DNA of 64,000 bases from Amaranthus tricolor. Lineage: Eukaryota; Streptophyta; Magnoliopsida; Caryophyllales; Amaranthaceae. The notes beneath the pieces are model-generated. The model made no database searches. It was not told where the DNA came from and saw only the letters and a list, made by a program, of their open reading frames with translations. Positions 26,090 through 36,900 of this stretch are shown here, in pieces. The stretch lies in contig NC_080057.1 in NCBI RefSeq assembly GCF_026212465.1, positions 10,004,164 to 10,068,163 of the forward strand, written 5' to 3'. How positions within the stretch are numbered: position 1 is the first letter of the stretch; the number at the start of each line of letters is the position of its first letter. A program made the translations under genes and the position numbers.

Positions 26090-26770
26090 GAAGTGGTTTA
26101 AAATTGAAAATCATAGTCGTATGCTAGAAATTACGTGTTAAGTTGCGATTTTAAGGGTTTTTAAGCGCTTTTGGCATTTTTGCACATAAAGTAGCTCAAA
26201 CTTGGTTTGTTTTGCACGAAGCTTGGCGCACAATACTATTTGGTATATATTATTGTGTTAAAGTGGTTAGAATTGAAAATGATAGTCGTATGCTAGAAAT
26301 TACGTGTTAAGTTGCTATTTTATGCGTTTTTAAGCGTTTTTGGCACTTTTGCGCATAAAGTAGCTAAAACTTGGTTTGTTTTGCACGAAACATGGCACAC
26401 AATACTATTTGGTATATATTATTGTTTTGAAGTGGTTAAAATTGAAAATCATAGTCGTATGCTAGAAATTACGTGTTAAGTTGCGATTTTAAGGGTTTTT
26501 TAAGCGCTTTTGGCATTTTTGCACATAAAGTAGCTCAAACTTGGTTTGTTTTGCACGAAGCTTGGCGCACAATACTATTTGGTATATATTATTGTGTTAA
26601 AGTGGTTAGAATTGAAAATGATAGTCGTATGCTAGAAATTACGTGTTAAGTTGCTATTTTATGCGTTTTTAAGCGTTTTTGGCACTTTTGCGCATAAAGT
26701 AGCTAAAACTTGGTTTGTTTTGCACGAAACATGGCACACATTACTATTTGGTATATATTATTGTTTTGAA
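26090..26770 (+). repeat. Local duplication of a 339-bp satellite dimer
   Basis: Two adjacent direct copies of a two-monomer unit. AGCTTGGCGC occurs at 26220 and 26559, and TAGCTAAAACTTGG at 26361 and 26700, both 339 bp apart. The copies are nearly identical, so the event is recent compared with the divergence between the two monomers. Confidence 0.82.
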
Positions 26771-28019
26771 GTGGTTAAAATTGAAAATCATAGTCGTATA
26801 CTAGAAATTACGTGTTAAGTTGCGATTTTATGCGTTTATAAGCGTTTTTGGCACTTTTGCGCATAAAGTAGCTCAAATTGGTTTGTTTTGCACGAAACTT
26901 GGCATACAATACTATTTGGTATATATTATTGTGTTGAAGTGGTTAAATTTGAAAATCATAGTCGCATACTAGAAATTACGTGTTAAGTTGCGATTTTATG
27001 CGTTTTAAGCGTTTTTGGCACTTTTGCGCATAAAGTAGCTCAAATTGGTTTGTTTTGCACGAAACTTGGCATAAAATACTATTTGGTATATATTATTGTG
27101 TTGAAGTGGTTAAATTTGAAAATCATAGTCGTATACTAGAAATTACGTGCTAAGTTGCGATTTTATGCGTTTTTAAGCGCTTTTGGAACTTTTGCGCATA
27201 AAGTAGCTCAAACTTAGTTTGTTTTCCACGAAACTTGGCATACAATACTATTTGGTATATATTATTGTGTTGAAGTGGTTAAAATTGAAAATCATAGTCG
27301 TATACTAGAAATTACGTGTTAAGTTGCGATTTTATGCGTTTTTAAGCGTTTTTGGCACTTTTGCGCATAAAGTAGCTCAAACTTGGTTTGTTTTGCACGA
27401 AACTTGGCATACAATACTATTTGGTATATATTATTGTGTTGAAGTGGTTAGAATAGAAAATCATAGTCGTATGCTAGAAATTACGTGTTAAGTTGCTATT
27501 TTATGCGTTTTTAAGCGTTTTTGGCACTTTTGCGCAATAAAGTAGCTCAAACTTGGTTTGTTTTGCACGAAACTTGGCATACAATACTATTTGGTATATA
27601 TTATTGTGTTGAAGTGGTTAAAATTGAAAATCATAGTCGTATACTAGAAATTACGTGGTTAAATTGCGATTTTGTGCGTTTTTAAGCGCTTTTGGAACTT
27701 TTGCGCATAAAGTAGCTCAAACTTAGTTTCTTTTGCACGAAACTTGGCATACAATACTATTTGGTATATATTATTGTGTTGAAGTGGTTAAAATTGAAAA
27801 TCATAGTCGTATGCTAGAAATTACGTGTTAAGTTGCGATTTTAAGGGTTTTTAAGCGCTTTTGGCATTTTTGCACATAAAGTAGCTCAAACTTGGTTTGT
27901 TTTGCACGAAGCTTGGCGCACAATACTATTTGGTATATATTATTGTGTTAAAGTGGTTAGAATTGAAAATGATAGTCGTAATGCTAGAAATTACGTGTTA
28001 AGTTGCTATTTTATGCGTT

Positions 28020-28650
28020 TTTAAGCGTTTTTGGCACTTTTGCGCATAAAGTAGCTAAAACTTGGTTTGTTTTGCACGAAACATGGCACACAACACTATT
28101 TGGTATATATTATTGTGTTGAAGTGGTTAAAATTGAAAATCATAGTCGTATGCTAGAAATTACGTGTTAAGTTGCGATTTTAAGAGTTTTTAAGCGCTTT
28201 TGGCACTTTTGCGCATAAAGTAGCTCAAACATGGTTTGTTTGCACGAAACTTGGCACACAACACTATTTGGTATATATTATTGTGTTGAAGTGGTTAGAA
28301 TTGAAAATCATAGTCATATGCTAGAAATTACATATTAAGTTGTGATTTTATGCGTTTTTAAGCGTTTTTGGCACTTTTGCGCATAAAGTAGCTAAAACTT
28401 GGTTTGTTTTGCACGAAACATGGCACACAACACTATTTGGTATATATTATTGTGTTGAAGTGGTTAAAATTGAAAATCATAGTCGTATGCTAGAAATTAC
28501 GTGTTAAGTTGCGATTTTAAGAGTTTTTAAGCGCTTTTGGCACTTTTGCGCATAAAGTAGCTCAAACATGGTTTGTTTTGCACGAAACTTGGCACACAAC
28601 ACTATTTGGTATATATTATTGTGTTGAAGTGGTTAGAATTGAAAATCATA
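28020..28650 (+). repeat. Local duplication of a 337-bp satellite dimer
   Basis: GTAGCTAAAACTTGG occurs at 28051 and 28388, followed in both cases by the same CATGG variant and then a monomer with AAGAGTTTTTAAG. The spacing of 337 bp is two monomers. The event is independent of the dimer duplication near 26.1-26.8 kb but involves the same monomer subtype. Confidence 0.8.
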
Positions 28651-30432
28651 GTCGTATGCTAGAAATTACGTGTTAAGTTGCGATTTTAAGGGTTTTTAAG
28701 CGCTTTTGGCACTTTTGCGCATAAAGTAGCTCAAACTTGGTTTGTTTTGCACGAAACTTGGCACACAACACTAATTGGTATATATTATTGTGTTGAAGTG
28801 GTTAGAATTTAAAATCATAATCATATGCTGGAAATTACATGGTAAGTTGCGATTTTAAGGGTTTTTAAGCGTTTTTGGCACTTTTGCGCATAAAGTAGCT
28901 CAAATTGGTTTGTTTTGCACGAAACTTGGCATACAATACTATTTGGTATATATTATTGTGTTGAAGTGGTTAAATTTGAAAATCATAGTCGTATACTAGA
29001 AATTACGTGTTAAGTTGCGATTTTATGCGTTTTTAAGCGCTTTTGGAACTTTTGCGCATAAAGTAGCTCAAACTTAGTTTGTTTTCCACGAAAGTTGGCA
29101 TACAATACTATTTGGTATATATTATTGTGTTGAAGTGGTTAAAATTGAAAATCATAGTCGTATACTAGAAATTACGTGTTAAGTTGCGATTTTTATGCGT
29201 TTTTAAGCGTTTTTGGCACTTTTGCGCATAAAGTAGCTCAAACTTGGTTTGTTTTGCACGAAACTTGGCATACAATACTATTTGGTATATATATTATTGT
29301 GTTGAAGTGGTTAAAATTGAAAATCATAGTCGTATACTAGAAATTACGTGTTAAGTTGCGATTTTATGCGTTGTTAATCGTTTTTGGCACTTTTGCGCAT
29401 AAAGTAGCTCAAACTTGGTTTGTTTTGCATGAAACTTGGCATACAATACTATTTGGTATATATTATTGTGTTGAAGTGGTTAAAATTGAAAATCATAGTC
29501 GTATACTAGAAATTACGTGTTTAAATTGCGATTTTGTGCGTTTTTAAGCACTTTTGGAACTTTTGCGCATAAAGTAGCTCAAACTTAGTTTCTTTTGCAC
29601 GAAACTTGGCATACAATACTATTTGGTATATATTATTGTGTTGAAGTGGTTAAAATTGAAAATCATAGTCGTATGCTAGAAATTACGTGTTAAGTTGCGA
29701 TTTTAAGGGTTTTTAAGCGCTTTTTGCATTTTTGCATATAAAGTAGCTCAAACTTGGTTTGTTTTGCACGAAGCTTGGCGCACATTACTATTTGGTATAT
29801 ATTATTGTGTTAAAGTGGTTAGAATTGAAAATGATAGTCGTATGCTAGAAATTACGTGTTAAGTTGCTATTTTATGCGTTTTTAAGCGTTTTTGGCACTT
29901 TTGCGCATAAAGTAGCTAAAACTTGGTTTATTTTGCACGAAACTTGGCACACAATACTATTTGGTATATATTATTGTTTTGAAGTGGTTAAAATTGAAAA
30001 TCTTAGTCGTATGCTAGAAATTACGTGTTAAGTTGCGATTTTAAGGGTTTTTAAGCGCTTTTGGCACTTTTGCGCATAAAGTAGCTCAAACTTGGTTTGT
30101 TTTGCACGAAACTTGGCACACAACACTATTTGATATATATTATTGTGTTGTAGTGGTTAGAATTGAAAATCATAGTAATATGCTAGAAATTACATGTTAA
30201 GTTGCGATTTTATGCGTTTTTTAAGCGTTTTTGGCACTTTTACGCATAAAGTAGCTCACAAACTTGGTTTGTTTTGAACGAAACTCGGCACACAACACTA
30301 TTTGGTATATATTATTGTGCTGTAGTGATTAGAATTGAAAATCATAGTTGTATGCTAGAAATTACGTGTTAAGTTGCGATTTTAAGGGTTTTAAGCGCTT
30401 TTGGCATTTTGCGCATAAAGTAACTCAAACTT

Positions 30433-30532
30433 NNNNNNNNNNNNNNNNNNNNNNNNNNNNNNNNNNNNNNNNNNNNNNNNNNNNNNNNNNNNNNNNNNNN
30501 NNNNNNNNNNNNNNNNNNNNNNNNNNNNNNNN
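30433..30532. other. Assembly gap of 100 N (orientation switch)
   Basis: A run of exactly 100 N. The satellite is plus-oriented to the left and minus-oriented to the right. As at 830-929, the switch point itself is not in determined sequence, so it cannot be told from sequence alone whether this is a biological inversion or a contig placed backwards. Confidence 0.98.
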
Positions 30533-30545
30533 AACACGTAATTTC

Positions 30546-30563
30546 TAGCATACGACCAAATAG
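30546..30563 (-). repeat. Deletion junction in a shortened monomer, copy 1
   Basis: TAGCATACGAC joins directly to CAAATAG. Compared with neighbouring monomers about 42 bp are missing, namely the stretch holding CTAACCACTTCAACAC and the TATATA core. The two ends share the dinucleotide AC, so the event could be simple end joining with minimal homology. Confidence 0.85.
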
Positions 30564-30960
30564 TATTGTATGCCAAGTTTCGTTCAAAACAAACCAAGTT
30601 TGAGCTACTTTATGCGCAAAAGTGCCAAAAACGCTTAAAAACGCATAAAACAGCAACTTAACACCTAATTTCTAGCATACGACTATGATTTTCCATTCTA
30701 ACCACTTCAACACAATAATATATACCAAATAGTGTTGTGTGCCAAGTTTCGTGCAAAACAAAACAAGTTTGAGCTACTTTATGCGCAAAAGTGCCAAAAA
30801 CACTTAAAAACCCTTAAAATTGCAACTTTACATGTAATTTCTAGCATACGACTATGATTTTCAATTCTAACCACTTCAACAAAATAACATATACCAAATA
30901 GTATTGTATGCCAAGTTACGTTCAAAACAAACCAAGTTTGAGCTACTTTATGCGCAAAAA

Positions 30961-31012
30961 GTGCCAAAATTCGTGCAAAACAAACCAAGTTTGGGCTACT
31001 TTATGCGCAAAA
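30961..31012 (-). repeat. 52-bp internal duplication in a monomer, copy 1
   Basis: GTGCCAA occurs twice in the normal monomer, 52 bp apart. Here a further 52-bp step has been inserted: after the second GTGCCAAAA the sequence returns to the part that follows the first one (TTCGTGCAAAAC) and then reaches GTGCCAA again at 31013. The result is a monomer of about 221 bp. The join falls on the shared GTGCCAAAA, as expected for unequal exchange or slippage at that short repeat. Confidence 0.88.
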
Positions 31013-32255
31013 GTGCCAAAAACACTAAAAAAACCCCTTAAAATTGCAACTTAACCACGTAATTTCTAGCATACGACTATGATTTTCAATTCGAACCACT
31101 TCAACACAATAACATATACCAAATAGTATTGTATGCCAAGTTTCGTTCAAAACAAACCAAGTTTGAGCTACTTTATGCGCAAAAGTGCCAAAAACGCTTA
31201 TAAACGCATAAAATAGCAACTTAACACGTAATTTCTAGCATACGACTATGATTTTCAATTCTAACCACTTCAACACAATAATATATACCAAATAGTATTG
31301 TGTGCCAAGTTTCGTGCAAAACAAACCAAGTTTGAGCTACTTTATGCGCAAAAATGCCAAAAGCGCTTAAAAACCCTTAAAATCGCAACTTAACACGTAA
31401 TTTCTAGCATAAACCTATGATTTTCAATTTTAAACCACTTCAACACAATAATATATACCAAATAGTAATGTAAGCCAATTTTCTTGCAAAACAAACTAAG
31501 TTTGAGCTACTTTATGCGCAAAAGTTCCAAAAGCGCTTAAAAACGCATAAAATCGCAACTTAACACGTAATTTCTAGTAAACGACTATGATTTTCAATTT
31601 TAACCACTTAAACACAATAATATATACCAAATAGTATTGTATGCCAAGTTTCGTGCAAAACAAACCAAGTTTGAGCTACTTTATGCGCAAAAGTGCCAAA
31701 AGCGCTTTAAAACCCTTAAAATCGCAACTTAACACGTAATTTCTAGCATAAGACTATGATTTTAAATTCTAATCACTTCAGCACAATAATATATACCAAA
31801 TAGTGTTGTGTGCCAAATTTCGTTCAAAACAAACCAAGTTTGTGAGCTACTTTATACGTAAAAGTGCCAAAAACGCTTAAAAAACGCATAAAATCGCAAC
31901 TTAAGATGTAATTTCTAGCATATGACTATGATTTTCAATACTAACCACTTCAACGCAATAATATATACCAAATAGTGTTGTGTGCCAAGTTTCGTGCAAA
32001 ACAAACCAAGTTTTAGCTACTTTATGCGCAAAAATGACAAAAGCGCTTAAAAACCCTTAAAAATCGCAACTTAACACGTAATTTCTAGCATACGACTATG
32101 ATTGTCAATTCGAACTACTTTAACACAATAATATATAGCAAATAGTGTTGTGTGCCAAAATTCGTGAAAAACAAACCAAGTTTGGGCTACTTTATGCGCA
32201 AAAAGTGCAAAAAACACTTAAAAACCCTTAAAATTGCAACTTAACACGTAATTTC

Positions 32256-32273
32256 TAGCATACGACCAAATAG
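32256..32273 (-). repeat. Deletion junction in a shortened monomer, copy 2
   Basis: This is the same 42-bp deletion junction as at 30546, 1710 bp further on. It confirms that the deletion existed before the 1.71-kb segment was duplicated. Confidence 0.85.
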
Positions 32274-32672
32274 TATTGTATGCCAAGTTTCGTTCAAAAA
32301 CAAACCAAGTTTGAGCTACTTTATGCGCAAAAGTGCCAAAAACGCTTAAAAACGCATAAAACAGCAACTTAACACCTAATTTCTAGCATACGACTATGAT
32401 TTTCCATTCTAACCACTTCAACACAATAATATATACCAAATAGTGTTGTGTGCCAAGTTTCGTGCAAAACAAAACAAGTTTGAGCTACTTTATGCGCAAA
32501 AGTGCCAAAAAACACTTAAAAAACCCTTAAAATTGCAACTTAACATGTAATTTCTAGCATACGACTATGATTTTCAATTCTAACCACTTCAACAAAATAA
32601 CATATACCAAATAGTATTGTATGCCAAGTTACGTTCAAAACAAACCAAGTTTGAGCTACTTTATGCGCAAAA

Positions 32673-32724
32673 GTGCCAAAATTCGTGCAAAACAAACCAA
32701 GTTTGGGCTACTTTATGCGCAAAA
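32673..32724 (-). repeat. 52-bp internal duplication in a monomer, copy 2
   Basis: GTGCCAA begins at 32673 and again at 32725, with the same GTGCCAAAATTCGTGC join as copy 1. It lies in the second copy of the 1.71-kb segment. Confidence 0.88.
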
Positions 32725-33949
32725 GTGCCAAAAACACTAAAAAAACCCCTTAAAATTGCAACTTAACACGTAATTTCTAGCATACGACTATAATTTTCAA
32801 TTCGAACCACTTCAACACAATAACATATACCAAATAGTATTGTATGCCAAGTTTCGTTCAAAACAAACCAAGTTTGAGCTACTTTATGCGCAAAAGTGCC
32901 AAAAACGCTTATAAACGCATAAAATAGCAACTTAACAAGTAATTTCTAGCATACGACTATGATTTTCAATTCTAACCACTTCAACACAATAATATATACC
33001 AAATAGTATTGTGTGCCAAGTTTCGTGCAAAACAAACCAAGTTTGAGCTACTTTATGCGCAAAAATGCCAAAAGCGCTTAAAAACCCTTAAAATCGCAAC
33101 TTAACACGTAATTTCTTGCATAAACCTATGATTTTCAATTTTAACCACTTCAACACAATAATATATACCAAATAGTATTGTAAGCCAATTTTCTTGCAAA
33201 ACAAACTAAGTTTGAGCTACTTTATGCGCAAAAGTTCCAAAAGCGCTTAAAAACGCATAAAATCGCAACTTAACACGTAATTTCTTGTAAACGACTATGA
33301 TTTTCAATTTTAACCACTTAAACACAATAATATATACCAAATAGTATTGTATGCCAAGTTTCGTGCAAAACAAACCAAGTTTGAGCTACTTTATGCGCAA
33401 AAGTGCCAAAAGCGCTTTAAAAACCCTTAAAATCGCAACTTAACACGTAATTTCTAGCATACGACTATGATTTTCAATTCTAATCACTGCAGCACAATAA
33501 TATATACCAAATAGTGTTGTGTGCCAAGTTTCGTTCAAAACAAACCAAGTTTGTGAGCTACTTTATACGTAAAAGTGCCAAAAACGCTTAAAAACGCATA
33601 AAATCGCAACTTAACATGTAATTTCTAGCATATGACTATGATTTTCAATACTAACCACTTTAACGCAATAATATATACCAAATAGTGTTGTGTGCCAAGT
33701 TTCGTGCAAAACAAACCAAGTTTTAGCTACTTTATGCGCAAAAATGACAAAAGCGTTTAAAAACCCTTAAAATCGCAACTTAACACGTAATTTCTAGCAT
33801 ACGACTATGCTTTTCAATTCGAACTACTTTAACACAATAATATATAGCAAATAGTGTTGTGTGCCAAAATTCGTGCAAAACAAACTAAGTTTGGGTTACT
33901 TTATGCGCAAAAGTGCCAAGAATACTTAAAAACCCTTAAAATTGCAACT

Positions 33950-36900
33950 TAACACGTAATTTCTAGCATACGACTATGATTTTCAATTCGAACCACTTCA
34001 ACACAATAACATATACCAAATAGTATTGTATGCCAAGTTTCGTTCAAAACAAACCAAGTTTGAGCTACTTTATGCGCAGAAGTGCCAAAAGCGCATAAAA
34101 ACCCCTAAAATCGCAACTTAACACGTAATATCTAGCATACGACTATCATTTTCAATTCTAACCACTTCAACACAATAATAAATAGAGTAGTGTGCAAGTA
34201 GTCAAACAACCAAGTTTGAGCTACTTTATGCGCAAAAATGCCAAAAGCGCTAAAAAACCCTTAAAATCGCAACTTAATAATTAATTTCTAGCATACGACT
34301 ATGATTTTCTATTCTAACCACTTCAACACAATAATACATACCAAATAGTGTTTTGTGCCAAGTTTCTTGGAAAACAAACCAAGTTTGTTAGCTACTTTAT
34401 GCGCAAAAGTTCCAAAAGCACTTAAAAACCCTTTTAAATCGCAACTTAACACGTAAATTTTAGCATACGACTATGATTTTCAATTCTAACCACTTCAACA
34501 CAATAATATATATCAAATAGTGTTGTGTGCCAAGTTTCGTGCAAAACAAACCAAGTTTGTGAGCTACTTTATGCGCAAAAGTTCTAAAAAGCACTTAAAA
34601 ACCCTTAAAATCGCAACTTTGTCTTAAATTTTAGCATACGACTATGATTTTCCATTCTAACCACTTCAGCACAATAATATATACCAAATAGTGTTGTGTA
34701 CCAAGTTTCGTTCAAAACAAACCAAGTTTGTGAGTTACTTTATGCGTAAAAAGTGCCAAAAACTCTTAAAAACGCATAAAATCGCAACTTAACATGTAAT
34801 TTCTAGCATATGACTATGATTTTCAATTCTAACCACTTCAACACAATAATATATACCAAATAGTGTTGTGTGCCAAGTTTCGTGCAAAACAAAACAAGTA
34901 TGAGCTACTTTATGCGCAAAAGTGCCAAAAGCTCTTAAAAACCCTTAAAATTGCAACTTAACACGTAATTTCTAGCATACGACTATGATTTTCAATTTTA
35001 ACCACTTCTACACAATAATATATACCAAATAGTGTTGTCTGCCAAGATTCGTACAAAACAAACCAAGTTTGAGCTACTTTATGCGCAAAAGTGCCAAAAG
35101 CGCTTAAAAACGCATAAAATAGCAACTTAACACTTAATTTCTAGCATACGACTATGATTTTTCCATTCTAACCACTTCAACACAATAATATATACCAAAT
35201 AGTGTTGTGTGCCAAGTTTCGTGCAAAACAAACCAAGTTTGAGCTACTTTATGCGTAAAAGTGCCAAAAGCGCTTTAAAAACCCTTAAAATCGCAACTTA
35301 ACACGTAATTTCTAGCATACGACTATGATTTTCAATTTCTAATCACTTCCGCACAATAATATATACCAAATAGTGTTGTGTGCCAAGTTTCGTTCAAAAC
35401 AAACCATGTTTGTGAGCTACTTTATGCGTAAAAGTGCCAAAAACGCTTAAAAACGTATAAAATCGCAACTTAACATGTAATTTCTAGCATATGACTATGA
35501 TTTTCAATACTAACCACTTCAACGCAATAATATATACCAAATAGTGTTGTGTGCCAAGTTTCGTGCAAAACAAACCAAGTTTTAGCTACTTTATGCGCAA
35601 AAATGACAAAAGCGCTTAAAAACCCTTAAAATCCCAACTTAACACGTAATTTCTAGCATACGACTATGATTGTCAATTCGAACTACTTTAACACAATAAT
35701 ATATAGCAAATAGTGTTGTGTGCCAAAATTCGTGCAAAACAAACCAAGTTTGGGCTACTTTATGCGCAAAAGTGCCAAAAACACTTAAAAACCCTTAAAA
35801 TTGCAACTTAACACGTAATTTCTAGCATACGACTATGATTTTCAATTCGAACCACTTCAACACAATAACATATACCAAATAGTATTGTATGCCAAGTTTC
35901 GTCAAAACAAACCAAGTTTGAGCTACTTTATGCGCAAAAGTGCCAAAAACGCTTAAAAAACGCATAAAACAGCAACTTAACACCTAATTTCTAGCATACG
36001 ACTATGATTTTCCATTCTAACCACTTCAACACAATAATATATACCAAATAGTGTTGTGTGCCAAGTTTTCGTGCAAAACAAACCAAGTTTGAGCTACTTT
36101 ATGCGCAAAAGTGCCAAAAACACTTTAAAAACCCTTAAAATTGCAACTTAACACGTAATTTCTAGCATACGACTATGATTTTCAATTCTAACCACTTCAA
36201 CAAAATAACATATACCAAATAGTATTGTATGCCAAGTTTTGTACAAAACAAACCAAGTTTGAGCTACTTTATGCGCAAAAATGACAAAAGCGCTTAAAAA
36301 CCCTTAAAATCGCAACTTAACACGTAATTTCTAGCATACGACTATGATTGTCAATTCGCACTACTTTAACACAATAATATACAGCAAATAGTGTTGTGTG
36401 CCAAAATTCGTGCAAAACAAACCAAGTTTGGGCTAATTTATGCGCAAAAGTGCCAAAAACACTTAAAAACCCTTAAAATTGCAACTTAACACGTAATTTC
36501 TAGCATACGACTATGATTTTCAATTCGAACCACTTCAACACAATAACATATACCAAATAGTATTGTATGCCAAGTTTCGTTCAAAACAAACCAAGTTTGA
36601 GCTACTTTATTCGCAAAAGTGCCAAAATTCGTGCAAAACAAACCAAGTTTGGGCTACTTTATGCGCAAAAGTGCCAAAAACACTAAAAAAAACCCTTAAA
36701 ATTGCAACTTAACACGTAATTTCTAGCATACGACTATGATTTTTCAATTCGAACCACTTCAACACAATAACATATACCAAATAGTATTGTATGCCAAGTT
36801 TCGTTCAAAACAAACCAAGTTTGAGCTACTTTATGCGCAAAAGTGCCAAAAGCGCTTAAAAACCCCTAAAATCGCTACTTAACACGTAATGTCTAGCATA

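Larger units (their letters stand above)
930..30432 (+). repeat. Satellite array block 2 (169-bp family, plus orientation)
   Basis: This is 29.5 kb of uninterrupted head-to-tail monomers, about 174 copies. The anchor CGTGTTAAG (or its CATGTTAAG variant) begins at 1106, 1276, 1445, 1614, 1785 and 1954, giving steps of 170, 169, 169, 171 and 169 bp. Every monomer I followed keeps the same orientation. The array contains several higher-order repeats, listed separately. No transposon, gene or non-satellite spacer was seen. The likely role is centromeric or pericentromeric heterochromatin, inferred from period, AT-richness and HOR structure only; no binding or chromosomal data support it here. Confidence 0.97.
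24800..30432 (+). repeat. Satellite stretch with 10- to 13-monomer spacing
   Basis: The marker CGTGTTAAATTGCG (once CGTGGTTAAATTGCG) continues at 25963, 27654 and 29516. Spacings from 23761 are 2202, 1691 and 1862 bp, that is 13, 10 and 11 monomers. The same subtypes as the 14-monomer unit are present, but units have been removed and local dimers duplicated. This decay of a regular higher-order repeat towards one end is expected where unequal exchange is frequent. The block stops at an assembly gap. No gene or other element is seen. Confidence 0.8.
30533..33950 (-). repeat. 1.71-kb satellite segment duplicated in tandem
   Basis: Two direct copies lie about 1710 bp apart. The junction TAGCATACGACCAAATAG, which marks an internally deleted monomer, occurs at 30546 and 32256. 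The 52-bp duplicated monomer occurs at 30961 and 32673. Further shared variants include TTCCATTCTAACC near 30690 and 32400. The first copy starts at the assembly gap, so the array may extend to the left. The right limit, near 33950, is approximate. Confidence 0.85.

Noticed and set aside
30348..30656. Reading frames that cross the gap at 30433-30532
   Set aside because: They run through 100 unknown bases and exist only because N was translated as an open position. The same applies to the frame at 62964-63158.
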